Assembly (NCBI RefSeq): GCF_004361735.1
Contig: NZ_SNVV01000012.1
Coordinates: 108,865-172,864 of the forward strand
DNA: 64,000 nucleotides
DNA from: Azoarcus indigens
GTDB lineage: Bacteria > Pseudomonadota > Gammaproteobacteria > Burkholderiales > Rhodocyclaceae
Direction of reading: 5' to 3'
Shown: one piece after another, positions 30,871 through 40,353 of the stretch
Position numbering within the stretch: position 1 is the stretch's first letter
Layout: the number at the start of each line of letters is the position of its first letter
Made by a program: the position numbers and the translations under genes
The notes under the pieces: generated by a model
What the model was told of the DNA's origin: nothing
What the model saw: the letters and a program-made list of their open reading frames with translations, nothing else
Databases searched by the model: none

Positions 30871-30932
30871 AACTTCAACCTACGCCGATCTTGCCGGCTT
30901 GGCTCTCGCTCATGCCAGAGCACTAATAATCC

Positions 30933-31008
30933 TGGCGTCCCCACGGGGATTCGAACCCCGGTTATCGCCGTGAAAGGGCGGTGTCCTAGGCCTCTAGACG
31001 ATGGGGAC
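30933..31008 (-). tRNA. tRNA-Glu (TTC), copy 1
   Basis: 76 bases with encoded CCA, anticodon TTC, acceptor stem GTCCCCA with TGGGGAC. Second gene of the first set. Confidence 0.96.
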
Positions 31009-31022
31009 CTATTTCTTTCGGC

Positions 31023-31098
<76 letters not shown>

Positions 31099-31115
31099 GA
31101 TCCGAAAGAGCGCGC

Positions 31116-31144
31116 ATTATAGGGGGCGTATTTCCGAGTGTAAA
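31116..31144 (-). promoter_or_regulatory. Promoter of the first tRNA set
   Basis: On the minus strand TTTACA (31139-31144), a 17-base spacer and TATAAT (31116-31121), then a GCGCGC discriminator of the kind seen at stringently controlled stable-RNA promoters. It lies about 18 bases before tRNA-Ala. Confidence 0.85.
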
Positions 31145-31176
31145 GCCCTTCCTTTCATATTTCGCCTCAGTATTTT

Positions 31177-32583
31177 TTAAAGAACTTTTCTAGGATTCAT
31201 AAGCCCAGCGGGATCCAGGGCTCGTTTCACAGCGCGCATCAGATGCATCTCCAAAGGGGCTTTATAACGCAGCACTTCCTCTCGCTTCAGTTGCCCCAGC
31301 CCATGCTCGGCCGAAATAGAGCCACCCAGATCGACAACCAGATCGTGAACAATGCGATTCACTTCGCCGGTCTTGGCGATGAATCCGTTGTTGTCTAACG
31401 TGTTCGGCTTCGACAAGTTGTAGTGCAGATTTCCATCGCCGATATGACCAAAAGCTACGATCCGGACATCAGGCCACACTTCTTTCAACCGCCGGTCCGC
31501 CTCTGCGAGAAAATGGGGGATTGCGCTTACTGGCACAGAGACATCATGCTTGATGCTGATCCCCTCTATGCGTTGAGCCTCCGAGATATTCTCCCTGAGC
31601 CCCCACAGGGCCTTCATTTGGGTAAGGCTGCGCGCGACCACCGCGTCTTCGATCAAGCCCGCCTCCACCGCAAGCCCCAACTCATTTTCCAGTAGCTCTG
31701 CGAGGCCTCCATCAGCGACCGTGTCGGATAACTCGACAAGTACTGCCCAGGCACCGTCTCCGGGAAACGGATCTCTGGCGCCGGGCATGTGGTGGAGCAC
31801 CAGTTCCAAGGCACTTCGGCCGACGATTTCAAAGGCGGTAACCCTATCTCCACAAGCCCCTCGCAGCCTTGAAAGCAGTGAAACGGCCGCAGCAGGATCG
31901 GGAACCGACACCCAGGCAGTCGTGCGTTGCCTTACCGCAGGGAAAAGCTTGAGCACGGCAGCAGTAATGATGCCCAAGGTACCCTCAGCACCAATGAAGA
32001 GTTGCTTGAGGTCGTAGCCAGTGTTGTCCTTGCGCAAGCCCCGCAAGCCATTCCAGAGTTCACCATCCGGCATTACCACTTCCAGCCCAAGTGTGAGCTC
32101 CCTGGTGTTGCCGTAGCGCAGGACTTGCACGCCTCCTGCGTTGGTGGACAGGTTGCCACCGATCTCGCAACTACCTTCCGACGCGAGGGAGAGGGGAAAC
32201 AGACGCCCAGCCTCCTCCGCAGCGGCCTGTATCGCAGCGAGAGTGCAACCCGCCTCCGCGCACAAGGTGTTATTGGCAGTATCGATCTGGCGGATACGGT
32301 TCAGTCGCGACAGGTTGATCACCACCGCACGACCATCGTCCAAAGGGGTCGCCCCGCCGCACAAACCGGTATTGCCGCCTTGAGGGACCATAGGTACGCC
32401 CGCACGGGCGCAGGCTCGAACGACCGCCGCAACCGCCGAAGCATCGCCCGGCCTCACGACAGCCCGGGCAGCCCCCCGGTAGCGTCCGCGCCAGTCGACG
32501 ACATAGGGCTCGATTTCGTCCGGTCGGGTAAGCACATGTTCCCAGCCGACGATGTCAGCCAGACTTTGCAGCAGTGCATCCAT
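31177..32583 (-). CDS. FAD-linked oxidase (GlcD / D-2-hydroxyacid dehydrogenase family)
   Basis: Flavoprotein of the VAO/PCMH family, likely oxidising a D-2-hydroxyacid such as D-lactate, glycolate or D-2-hydroxyglutarate. The FAD-binding block VPQGGNTGLCGGATP and NAGGVQVLRYGNTRE lie in the N-terminal half; the C-terminal FAD-oxidase domain has HIGDGNLHYN and SAEHGLGQLK. The start at 32583 (MDALLQSLADIVG) gives 468 residues. It follows the patatin gene closely. The exact substrate cannot be read from sequence. Confidence 0.85.
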   Translation of the reverse strand: MDALLQSLADIVGWEHVLTRPDEIEPYVVDWRGRYRGAARAVVRPGDASAVAAVVRACARAGVPMVPQGGNTGLCGGATPLDDGRAVVINLSRLNRIRQIDTANNTLCAEAGCTLAAIQAAAEEAGRLFPLSLASEGSCEIGGNLSTNAGGVQVLRYGNTRELTLGLEVVMPDGELWNGLRGLRKDNTGYDLKQLFIGAEGTLGIITAAVLKLFPAVRQRTTAWVSVPDPAAAVSLLSRLRGACGDRVTAFEIVGRSALELVLHHMPGARDPFPGDGAWAVLVELSDTVADGGLAELLENELGLAVEAGLIEDAVVARSLTQMKALWGLRENISEAQRIEGISIKHDVSVPVSAIPHFLAEADRRLKEVWPDVRIVAFGHIGDGNLHYNLSKPNTLDNNGFIAKTGEVNRIVHDLVVDLGGSISAEHGLGQLKREEVLRYKAPLEMHLMRAVKRALDPAGLMNPRKVL

Positions 32584-32616
32584 GGCATCACTCCAGCAGG
32601 ACACCCGAGCCTCGAT

Positions 32617-33585
32617 TCACAGCCTCGGTTCTGGGTGCCCCAAAGCGTAACGCAGCAGAGGCTTGATACGGGCCACCGCCGCCTCGCCCTCGGCAATCGC
32701 CTCCGCCGCCCGGTGGTAATCCATCAGGCCCAATTGGCCTACCCGCGGCGAGATCAGCACATCTGCCGGCTCCCCGGCCAGCCGACTGCGGGCAATGCGG
32801 ACCTGCATGATGTTGATGCTCGCACCCAGCACCGTGATCAGCGAGGGCAGGTTCTCAATCGCCTTGGCTTGAACACCGTTCGCGCTGAAGCCGAGCCGCG
32901 CCAGCAAACGGTCACTCCATGCAGCCTCGGTCTCTTCCTCAGGCACCGGCTCCATTTCGGCACGCCGCCAAGCACGCCCAACCATGTCGGAGCCCAAATC
33001 AACCGCGATTACGACCTCTGCTCCCATTGCCCGGCACAGGGACACCGGAACTGGATTGACCAGCCCCCCATCTACCAGCAGGCTCCCTTCATGCATTACC
33101 GGAGTCATGAGCCCAGGTAGTGCAATCGAGGCTCTCACCGCTCGTGCAACGCTGCCGCGATGGAGCCATACCTCCCGGCCGGTCGCAAGCTCGGTCGCCA
33201 CGCAAGCGAAGCGGGTCTGCAGTTCGGAGAATTCGCGGTCGACAAAGTTCCGCTCGAAAAACTGGATGAGCTTGGCGCCTTTGATCAAGCCACCACGCAG
33301 GCTGACGTCCAGCAGGGAAACCACATCCTGCCACTTGAGCGCTTCAGCCCACTCCGTCAGCTTCTGCAAGTCACCCGAGGCCGCGGCCGCCCCGACGAAA
33401 GCGCCAATGGAGCAACCGCAGACAACTTGCGGGAAGATGCCCTCCACCGCCAAGGCCTTCAGCACGCCGAGATGGGCCCAGCCGCGGGCAGCACCGCTTC
33501 CCAACGCCAGACCAATCACCGGCCCGTCGGAGGAAGCCGGCGGGGCGGCAAGCGCGAGTTCCAGCACGCCACCGCCAGGCACCAT
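32617..33585 (-). CDS. Patatin-like phospholipase family protein (RssA-like)
   Basis: Serine hydrolase-type patatin domain. The oxyanion motif GSGAARGWAHLGVL, nucleophile elbow GCSIG (Ser59) and the partner aspartate in VDGGLVNPVPVS are all seen, so it should be active on acyl lipids. The start at 33585 overlaps nothing but lies one base from the rimO stop, suggesting coupling. 322 residues, close to E. coli RssA-type proteins. The substrate is not known. Confidence 0.85.
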   Translation of the reverse strand: MVPGGGVLELALAAPPASSDGPVIGLALGSGAARGWAHLGVLKALAVEGIFPQVVCGCSIGAFVGAAAASGDLQKLTEWAEALKWQDVVSLLDVSLRGGLIKGAKLIQFFERNFVDREFSELQTRFACVATELATGREVWLHRGSVARAVRASIALPGLMTPVMHEGSLLVDGGLVNPVPVSLCRAMGAEVVIAVDLGSDMVGRAWRRAEMEPVPEEETEAAWSDRLLARLGFSANGVQAKAIENLPSLITVLGASINIMQVRIARSRLAGEPADVLISPRVGQLGLMDYHRAAEAIAEGEAAVARIKPLLRYALGHPEPRL

Positions 33586-33586
33586 G

Positions 33587-34921
33587 TCAGTCGGGGATCC
33601 GCTCGGCGTACAGGTCGTGCACGTCACAGTCGGTAATACGGACACGGACGAAGTCGCCAGCAGCCAGGCCTTCGCCGTCGGGAATTACAACCAGGCCGTC
33701 GATTTCCGGTGCATCGCCGGGAGTGCGCGCCAGCGCACCGTCCTCATCGACATCATCCACAAGGACCGTCATCTCGCGACCGATCTTGGCTTCAAGGCGC
33801 TGGGTAGAGATATCCTCCTGGAAGTCCATCAGACGAGCCCGCCGCTCCTCGCGGATCTCATCCGGCACAGGGTCTGCCAGTTCATTGGCCGTCGCCCCCT
33901 CTACCGGTGAATAAGCGAAGGCGCCTACTCGATCCAGCTGCGCTTCTTCCAGGAAGCTCAGCAGCATCTCGAAATCCTCCTCCGTTTCGCCCGGGAAACC
34001 GGTGATGAAGGTAGAGCGGATGGTCAGATCTGGGCAGATGCTACGCCACTTGCGCACCCGCTCCAGCACGTTCTCCGCATTAGCAGGCCGTTTCATGGCC
34101 TTGAGTACGCGCGGGCTGGCATGCTGAAAGGGCACATCGAGGTAGGGAAGGATGTGCCCTTCCGCCATCAATGGGATCAAGTCATCAACACTGGGATAGG
34201 GATAGACGTAGTGCATCCGTATCCAGATACCCAGTTCACCAAGCGCCTTCGCCAAATCCAGCAAACGAGTCTTGACCGGCTTCCCGTTCCAGAAACCGGT
34301 GCGGTACTTCATGTCCACGCCGTAGGCCGAGGTGTCCTGGGAAATCACCAGGATCTCCTTGACGCCTGAGTCCGCCAGCGCCTCGGCCTCGCGCAGCACT
34401 TCATGGATGGGCCGGCTGACGAGGTCGCCTCGCATCGACGGAATGATGCAGAAGGTGCAACGGTGATTACAGCCTTCGGAAATCTTGAGATAGGCGTAAT
34501 GCTGCGGTGTCAACCGAATGCCCTGCGGCGGCACCAGGTCGGTAAAGGGGTCATGCGGCTTAGGCAGGTGCTGATGGACTGCCTGCATCACCTCGTCGGT
34601 CGCGTGCGGGCCAGTCACGGCAAGTACTTGCGGGTGGGCCGCGAGAACGACATTGTCCTTGGCACCCAGACAACCGGTGACGATGACCTTGCCGTTTTCG
34701 GCCAGTGCCTCGCCGATGGCATCCAGCGATTCCTCGACGGCCGCATCGATGAATCCACAGGTGTTGACCACGACGATGTCGGCTTCGTCGTACGAACCCG
34801 AGATGGCGTACCCTTCGGCGCGCAGTCGGGTCAGGATATGCTCTGAATCGACTGTCGCCTTCGGACAGCCCAGGGAAACAAAACCGACGCGGGGGGCGTC
34901 GGGGACTTTCAGGGTACTCAT
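33587..34921 (-). CDS. rimO: Ribosomal protein S12 methylthiotransferase
   Basis: Radical-SAM enzyme that adds a methylthio group to an aspartate of ribosomal protein S12. The N-terminal UPF0004 domain starts [16 protein letters not shown], the radical-SAM cluster motif is [11 protein letters not shown], and a C-terminal TRAM domain follows. FVSLGCPKA and the 444-residue length are typical of RimO rather than MiaB. Confidence 0.95.
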   Translation of the reverse strand: MSTLKVPDAPRVGFVSLGCPKATVDSEHILTRLRAEGYAISGSYDEADIVVVNTCGFIDAAVEESLDAIGEALAENGKVIVTGCLGAKDNVVLAAHPQVLAVTGPHATDEVMQAVHQHLPKPHDPFTDLVPPQGIRLTPQHYAYLKISEGCNHRCTFCIIPSMRGDLVSRPIHEVLREAEALADSGVKEILVISQDTSAYGVDMKYRTGFWNGKPVKTRLLDLAKALGELGIWIRMHYVYPYPSVDDLIPLMAEGHILPYLDVPFQHASPRVLKAMKRPANAENVLERVRKWRSICPDLTIRSTFITGFPGETEEDFEMLLSFLEEAQLDRVGAFAYSPVEGATANELADPVPDEIREERRARLMDFQEDISTQRLEAKIGREMTVLVDDVDEDGALARTPGDAPEIDGLVVIPDGEGLAAGDFVRVRITDCDVHDLYAERIPD

Positions 34922-34987
34922 ACAGCTCCGGCTCGTCGGGGATGGCGCGACTCCCCTACAAGACCATCGGGGAGCCGCCGGGCGCCT

Positions 34988-35593
34988 TTACTTTTCGGCG
35001 CCACTCTTGCCAGCGGGGCCCGGGGCTGGCGCCTCCTTGTCATCCTTGCCGGCAGTCTTGTTGTAGGTTGGGAATTGGAAGCCCGAGAACATGTTCCGTG
35101 TCTGGTTCTCGACCTGTTCCTGCATCTGCTGGAACATCCGCTTGGATTGTTCCACATAGGTCCCCATCATGCTCTGCAGCGCCGGCCCCTGGAAATTCAT
35201 GAACTGAGCCCATAGATCCTGGCTCACTGGGCTGTTGTCGCCGTAAATGCTGCGGGCCTGCTCCTGCAGCTTGCCCTGCATGTCGGTGAAGGCCTTGATG
35301 TTGTTCTCGAGGTACTTGCCCATCATGCCCTGCATGGCGTTCCCATAGAACCGGATCATGTGAGCCAGCAGATCGCTGGTAAACATCGGGGCGCCGCCGG
35401 CCTCCTCCTCCAGGATGATCTGCAGCAGGATGCTGCGGGTGAGATCCTCGTTGGTCTTGGCATCCACCACCTGGAACTCTTCGTGGTTGAGTACGAGTTC
35501 CTTGACGTCAGCCAAGGTGATGTAGGAACTGGTGCGGGTATCGTAGAGGCGGCGGTTCGGGTACTTCTTGATCAGGCGCGCTTGATCGGCCAT
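34988..35593 (-). CDS. phaR: Polyhydroxyalkanoate synthesis repressor
   Basis: DNA- and PHB-binding repressor that senses polymer granules and controls phasin and PHA genes. The PHB/PHA accumulation regulator DNA-binding domain is at the N-terminus (LIKKYPNRRLYDTRTSSYITLADVK), followed by the polymer-binding domain and a Gln/Met-rich tail. 201 residues. It lies downstream of phaB with a terminator between, on the same strand. Confidence 0.95.
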   Translation of the reverse strand: MADQARLIKKYPNRRLYDTRTSSYITLADVKELVLNHEEFQVVDAKTNEDLTRSILLQIILEEEAGGAPMFTSDLLAHMIRFYGNAMQGMMGKYLENNIKAFTDMQGKLQEQARSIYGDNSPVSQDLWAQFMNFQGPALQSMMGTYVEQSKRMFQQMQEQVENQTRNMFSGFQFPTYNKTAGKDDKEAPAPGPAGKSGAEK

Positions 35594-35660
35594 ATCGCTT
35601 ATCTCCTCGGCGGCGGTCGTCCCGCTCTTGAATGTGGGTCAATTATACCGCGCGGCGAAA

Positions 35661-35687
35661 ACAAAAACCCCGCCAATAGACGGGGTT
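35661..35687 (-). terminator. Terminator after phaB copy 1
   Basis: Stem AACCCCG / CGGGGTT with an 8-base loop, followed on the minus strand by TTTTTGTTTT. It lies about 30 bases past phaB and before phaR. Confidence 0.8.
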
Positions 35688-35716
35688 ACGCGTATCCGCA
35701 GACAGGCGGACCACGA

Positions 35717-36457
35717 TCAACACATGTGCAAGCCACCGTTGATGTTGATCGTGCTACCGGTGATGTAGCCCGCCATATCAGACGAAAGATAGGCGCACAG
35801 TCCCCCGATTTCTTCCGGCTTGCCGAGGCGCTTCATCGGCACGGAATCAATGATGGACTGGCGGATGTCATCACGGATGGCCATGACCATGTCAGTGCCG
35901 ATATAGCCGGGAGCGATGGCATTGACCGTGACGCCCTTGGTCGCAAGTTCCTGCGCCAGCGCCTTGGTGAAGCCCAGCACGCCCGCCTTGGCGGTTGAGT
36001 AATTGGCCTGACCTGCCTGGCCCTTCACACCATTGACCGAGGAAATGTTGATGATGCGCCCCCAGCCACGCTCCGCCATCTTGGGCGAGATATGGTGGGT
36101 CACATTGAAGAGACTGTTCAGGTTGGTGTTGATCACCGCATCCCACTGACCCTTCTCCATCTTCGGGAAGAATTTGTCACGAGTGATGCCGGCGTTGTTG
36201 ACCAGCACATCCACCGGGCCGATATCGGCTTCGATCTTCTCGACCATCGCCTTGCAGGACTCGTAGTCGGACACGTCACCTTCGGCCGCAGCAAAGTCGA
36301 ACCCGAGCGCCTTCTGCTTTTCCAGCCAGGCGTCCTTCTCGGGGAAGCCGGGCAAACAGTTGGCAACGACCTTCATGCCATCCTTGGCCAGGGCCTGACA
36401 AATCGCGGTGCCCAGGCCGCCCATGGCGCCGGTAACGAGTGCGACTTTCTGAGTCAT
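35717..36457 (-). CDS. phaB: Acetoacetyl-CoA reductase, copy 1
   Basis: NADPH-dependent short-chain dehydrogenase that makes (R)-3-hydroxybutyryl-CoA for PHB. The cofactor motif TGAMGGLG, the NNAG block, catalytic Ser in ISSVNG and YSTAKAG (Tyr-x3-Lys) are present. The start at 36457 (MTQKVALVTG) gives 246 residues, the family length. A second, diverged copy lies directly upstream. A palindrome and a TATAAT precede it, so it may have its own promoter. Confidence 0.93.
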   Translation of the reverse strand: MTQKVALVTGAMGGLGTAICQALAKDGMKVVANCLPGFPEKDAWLEKQKALGFDFAAAEGDVSDYESCKAMVEKIEADIGPVDVLVNNAGITRDKFFPKMEKGQWDAVINTNLNSLFNVTHHISPKMAERGWGRIINISSVNGVKGQAGQANYSTAKAGVLGFTKALAQELATKGVTVNAIAPGYIGTDMVMAIRDDIRQSIIDSVPMKRLGKPEEIGGLCAYLSSDMAGYITGSTININGGLHMC

Positions 36458-36561
36458 GTCGAATCCTTCTGCAACGGTTTTCGGAACCGGGAGCATGCGG
36501 AATGGCTTTCCCGCCAACATCCCTGCGTGCATGCGGCAACGCGTCAGCCGCTTGGCGCTGG

Positions 36562-36598
36562 CATTATAGTCACAATATTGGTGCGATGTTGCGACGCA
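36562..36598 (-). promoter_or_regulatory. Possible promoter and operator of phaB copy 1
   Basis: On the minus strand a TATAAT box (36562-36567) lies about 105 bases before phaB, with no good -35. Just upstream is the 11-base palindrome TTGCGTCGCAA (36588-36598) in the -35 position. A regulator such as PhaR could bind here; this is inference from position. Confidence 0.4.
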
Positions 36599-36687
36599 AT
36601 ACACTAAATTGGAACGGCGCCCGCAGGTGCGAGGCGCCGCCGTTTTTGTGCCTTGATCTCCCGCCGCAGGCGGAAGCAAAGGTGACG

Positions 36688-37428
36688 TTAGAACATGTGC
36701 TGGCCGCCGTTGATGGAGATGTTCGCGCCCGTCACGAATGCCGCCTCTTCGGAGGACAAGTAGGCCACCAGGCCGGCGATTTCCTCCGGCTTGCCGAGAC
36801 GCCCCACCGGGATCTGCGGCAGGATCTTCGAGTCAAGGATCTCCTGCGGAATCGCCGTCACCATCTTGGTGCCGATGTAGCCCGGCGAGATGGTGTTCAC
36901 CGTCACCCCGCTACGTGCCACTTCCAGCGCCAGCGCCTTGGTGAAACCATGCATGCCGGCCTTGGCGGCGGAATAGTTGGTCTGACCGAAAGCACCTTTT
37001 TGGCCATTCACCGAAGAGACGTTGATCACCCGCCCCCACTTGCGCTCGACCATGCCGTCCATGACCTGCTTGGTCATGTTGAACACCGAATCCAGATTGG
37101 TGCGCATCACCGCATCCCAATCCGCCTTGGTCATCTTGCGGAAAGTCATGTCGCGCGTGATGCCGGCGTTGTTGACGAGTACTTCCACCGGCCCGACATC
37201 TTCAGTCACCTGCGCGACGCAGGCCTGCGCCGAATCGAAGTCGGCTACATCGCAGGGATAGCCTTTGAAGCCATAGCCCATGTTGTTCATGCCCTGCAAC
37301 CACTCGGCCGCCTTGCTGTTGCCCGGCGAATGCGTGGTCACCACCCGGTAGCCCAAGGCTGCGAGCTTGATGCACACCGCTTCGCCCAACCCCCCCATGC
37401 CACCGGTAACGAGTGCGACTCTGGACAT
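36688..37428 (-). CDS. phaB: Acetoacetyl-CoA reductase, copy 2
   Basis: Second PhaB-type short-chain dehydrogenase, 246 residues, with TGGMGGLG, NNAGITRD, VSSVNGQKG and YSAAKAG. It resembles Cupriavidus PhaB (VINVSSVNGQKGAFGQTNYSAAKAGMHGFTKALA). It differs from copy 1 at many positions, mainly in the N-terminal half, so the copies are old paralogues or separately acquired rather than a recent tandem duplication. It lies 100 bases after phaC. Confidence 0.93.
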   Translation of the reverse strand: MSRVALVTGGMGGLGEAVCIKLAALGYRVVTTHSPGNSKAAEWLQGMNNMGYGFKGYPCDVADFDSAQACVAQVTEDVGPVEVLVNNAGITRDMTFRKMTKADWDAVMRTNLDSVFNMTKQVMDGMVERKWGRVINVSSVNGQKGAFGQTNYSAAKAGMHGFTKALALEVARSGVTVNTISPGYIGTKMVTAIPQEILDSKILPQIPVGRLGKPEEIAGLVAYLSSEEAAFVTGANISINGGQHMF

Positions 37429-37528
37429 ATTCCTTCCTCCTCTCCCGTTGTCTTCTGTTCGGGGAGGGTATCGACCATCCGGCAGCGCCCTCCCCTCCGC
37501 TGCCGCGCTGACCTGGGCGCCGCAGCGC

Positions 37529-39265
37529 TCAGGCCTTGGTTCTGACGTAGCGCCCGGGCGCCGGTTCTATGGGCTCGAAGCGCGGGCTGCCCAGCCTCTG
37601 CCGGGCCGCGACCTGCTTGCCGCCATAGGGTTTCAGCCACTGTATCCAGTGCAGCCACCAGCTGCCCCTCTGCTCGGCTGCACCTTCCAGCCAGGCATCC
37701 GGATCCGCCACGGCCGCGTCACTGGTCCAGTAACTGCGCTTGTTCTTGGAGGCGGGGTTGATCGCCCCAGCGATATGGCCGCTCGCGCCAAGCACGAAGG
37801 TCACCTCGCCGCCCAGCAGGTTGCGGCCGAGGTAGGCGCTCTTCCAAGGAACGATGTGATCCTCCCGGGTGGCGACCAGGTAGGCCGGCGCATCCACCCG
37901 CCCCAGATCCACCTTCTGGCCCAGCATCTTCAAGCGGCCCGGCACACGCAGATTGTTCTCCAGGTACATATTGCGCAGGTACCAGGTAAGGAAAGGGCCG
38001 GGCAGATTGGTGGCGTCCGAGTTCCAGTACAGCAGATCGAAGGCCTGCGGCTTCTGGCCCTTCAGGTAGTTGCCGACCACGTATTGCCAGATCAGGTCAT
38101 TCGCACGCAGCGAAGAAAACACATTCGCCAGTTCCTGGCCCTTGAGCAGCCCGCCCTTGCCGATGGCTGCCTCACGCGCCGCCACACTGGCCTCGTCCAC
38201 CAGGCAACCGATCTCGCCGGCATCGGCGAAATCCAGCAGCGTGGTCATCAGCGTCAGGCTGGCCACCGGCTCTTCGCCGCGGGCACGCGCCACCGCCAGG
38301 GCAGAGGCCAGCAAGGTCCCGCCTACGCAGAAGCCCAGTGCATTCGGCTTTTTCACCTTGGTAACGGCACGCACCACATCCAGCGCCGTCAGCACGCCTT
38401 TCTCGAGGTAATCGTCCCAACCGAAATGCGCTTCCTCCGGACCAGGGTTCTTCCATGACACCAGGAACACGGTGTAGCCCTGCTCGACGATGAAGCGCAC
38501 CAGGGAGTTCTCCGGCTGGAGATCCATGATGTAGAACTTGTTGATGCAGGGCGGCACGATCAACAGCGGCACCTGGGCAACCTTGGGCGTCAGGGGCGCG
38601 TACTGGATCAGCTGGATGAGCTCGTTCTCGAAGATGACCGAGCCTGGACTGATGGCGATATTGCGGCCGATCTCGAAGGCCTCTTCATCGGTCATCGAGA
38701 TCCTGCCCTTCTCCAGGTCGGACAGCAGGTTCTGGATGCCGCGGGTGATGCTCTCGCCCTTGGTCTCGATCGCGGTGCGGATGAACTCGGGGTTGGTGGC
38801 GGCGAAGTTGGTCGGCGCGAAGGCGTCGATGTACTGGCGGGTCAGGTACTGGATACGGGACTTGGCCCGGCCGTCGGCGATGGGCAGCTCGTCCGCCACA
38901 TTGCGCAGAAAGCCGGCGTTGAGCAGATAGGCCTGCCGCACGTAGTCGAAGACCGGGCTGGTGGACCACTCCGGCGCGTTGAAACGGCGGTCGCCCGGCT
39001 CAGGAGCAGCAACCTGCGCCTGTTCCTCACCGGCCTTGCGGGACAGCATGGTGGACCACAAGGCGGTGTGTTTCTCGGCGAATTCCTTCTGCAGCCGCAT
39101 CAACGTTTCCGCCTCCGGCATCGGCAAGGGCGGCACCTGCCCGGCCCCCTGCACCGCACTCTGCTGCTTGGCCACGAGGTCGAAGAAATTACGCGCCATT
39201 TCCTGGCCGGCGACGAACATGGCCTGCATGGCGGCAGTTCCCTGCTTGTCATTCGATTCGGACAT
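37529..39265 (-). CDS. phaC: Class I poly(R)-hydroxyalkanoic acid synthase
   Basis: Polymerises (R)-3-hydroxyacyl-CoA at the PHA granule surface. The lipase-like box GFCVGG carries the catalytic Cys313; the N-terminal PhaC domain and the alpha/beta hydrolase fold are complete. At 578 residues it is a class I enzyme. The start at 39265 (MSESNDKQGT) is preferred to an earlier ATG that lacks conserved sequence. With the two phaB genes and phaR it forms the PHA locus; phaA and phasins are not in the window. Confidence 0.96.
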   Translation of the reverse strand: MSESNDKQGTAAMQAMFVAGQEMARNFFDLVAKQQSAVQGAGQVPPLPMPEAETLMRLQKEFAEKHTALWSTMLSRKAGEEQAQVAAPEPGDRRFNAPEWSTSPVFDYVRQAYLLNAGFLRNVADELPIADGRAKSRIQYLTRQYIDAFAPTNFAATNPEFIRTAIETKGESITRGIQNLLSDLEKGRISMTDEEAFEIGRNIAISPGSVIFENELIQLIQYAPLTPKVAQVPLLIVPPCINKFYIMDLQPENSLVRFIVEQGYTVFLVSWKNPGPEEAHFGWDDYLEKGVLTALDVVRAVTKVKKPNALGFCVGGTLLASALAVARARGEEPVASLTLMTTLLDFADAGEIGCLVDEASVAAREAAIGKGGLLKGQELANVFSSLRANDLIWQYVVGNYLKGQKPQAFDLLYWNSDATNLPGPFLTWYLRNMYLENNLRVPGRLKMLGQKVDLGRVDAPAYLVATREDHIVPWKSAYLGRNLLGGEVTFVLGASGHIAGAINPASKNKRSYWTSDAAVADPDAWLEGAAEQRGSWWLHWIQWLKPYGGKQVAARQRLGSPRFEPIEPAPGRYVRTKA

Positions 39266-39363
39266 CAGTCTCTCCTGAGACGCCGCCCGCGAGTGCGCAC
39301 AGCTCCGCCTGCACACATCGACTCCGGACGCTCCGGGGCCGCCTCGACGGGTAGAATCGGTTC

Positions 39364-39582
39364 ATGTACGTGATCGCAATCGCCTGGCTGTACGTCGCCC
39401 TGCTCGCAGCGGTGTCGGATGACACCGTGGTCGGCGGGGTGCTCACATTCATCTTCTACGGCGCTGCGCCTCTTGCGCTTTTCCTGTGGATATTCGGCAC
39501 GCCCGCCCGGCGGCGCAAACTGCGTCAGCGACAGGCGGACGAGAGCCTCCACGATAGAGCCGATTCGAATGCCAAGCAATAG
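39364..39582 (+). CDS. Small membrane protein, unknown function
   Basis: A 72-residue protein with two hydrophobic segments (about 2-17 and 22-45) and a basic/acidic cytoplasmic tail (RRRKLRQRQADESLHDRADSNAKQ). It is divergent from phaC and convergent with pgeF. There is no Shine-Dalgarno; a TAGAAT box ends only six bases before the ATG, which would suit a leaderless transcript. I do not recognise the family. Codon use resembles the neighbours. Confidence 0.6.
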   Translation: MYVIAIAWLYVALLAAVSDDTVVGGVLTFIFYGAAPLALFLWIFGTPARRRKLRQRQADESLHDRADSNAKQ

Positions 39583-39603
39583 CGGCAGGCGAATGCCTAG
39601 CGC

Positions 39604-40353
39604 TTAAGGCGCAGCGGTGACCGATGGCTCCCGCCATACCAGGGAGGCAAAGCGGCCGGTCGCACCGTCACGCCGATAGGAATAGAAGCGCAGGCTATCC
39701 GAATAAGTGCATTCGCCCCCGCCGTAGATCCGCGACACCCCCGCGCGGATGAGGCGCAGACGGGCAAGGGCATATAGGTCCGCCAGCCATTTCCCGGGCT
39801 GCGCCGAGGAAACGAAGGCGTCTGCCGCGGCCGGGTCGCTCTCCAGAAATGCCACCCTGACCTCGCCGCCGACCTCGAAGGCGGCGGGGCCGATCGCTGG
39901 CCCCAGCCAGGCGAGCACGTTCGAAGGCGCCACGCCCATGCGTGCAACCGTCGCCTCCAGCACGCCCGCGGCCAGTCCGCGCCATCCGGCATGGGCGGCG
40001 GCTACCACCTCGCCTTCGTCATCGCAGAACAACACCGGCAGGCAATCCGCCGTCATCACCGCACAGACCACGCCCGCGCCGCGCGCCACCGAGGCATCCG
40101 CCCGCGGCAGGCCGCTGGCGGAGTCCGCCTCCGCCACCGCCACCCCATGCACTTGCTCCAGCCAGACCGGCTCGGCTGGTAGCAGGCGCCGCAGGCGACC
40201 GCGGTTCTCGGCAACGGCCTCCGCCAGATCGCCCACATGACCGCCCAGGTTCAGGCTGCCGTAGGGCACCTGGCTGACACCGCCGGCGCGCGTGGTGACC
40301 AGCGCGCGCACATTTGCCGGCGCCGGCCAGTCGGGAATCAGGACATCGGACAT
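39604..40353 (-). CDS. pgeF: Peptidoglycan editing factor / polyphenol oxidase (YfiH family)
   Basis: YfiH/DUF152 family protein, which in E. coli removes misincorporated serine from peptidoglycan precursors and shows laccase-like activity. The metal-binding residues are in CAVMTADCLPVLFC and AAHAGWRGLAAG. 249 residues, normal. Its start overlaps the rluD stop by 16 bases; rluD-pgeF is a conserved pair. Confidence 0.9.
   Translation of the reverse strand: MSDVLIPDWPAPANVRALVTTRAGGVSQVPYGSLNLGGHVGDLAEAVAENRGRLRRLLPAEPVWLEQVHGVAVAEADSASGLPRADASVARGAGVVCAVMTADCLPVLFCDDEGEVVAAAHAGWRGLAAGVLEATVARMGVAPSNVLAWLGPAIGPAAFEVGGEVRVAFLESDPAAADAFVSSAQPGKWLADLYALARLRLIRAGVSRIYGGGECTYSDSLRFYSYRRDGATGRFASLVWREPSVTAAP

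Noticed and set aside
36614..36655. GC-rich imperfect hairpin followed by T-run between the two phaB genes
   Set aside because: The T-run is on the plus strand while both genes are on the minus strand, and the stem has a bulge, so it is not a terminator for them.
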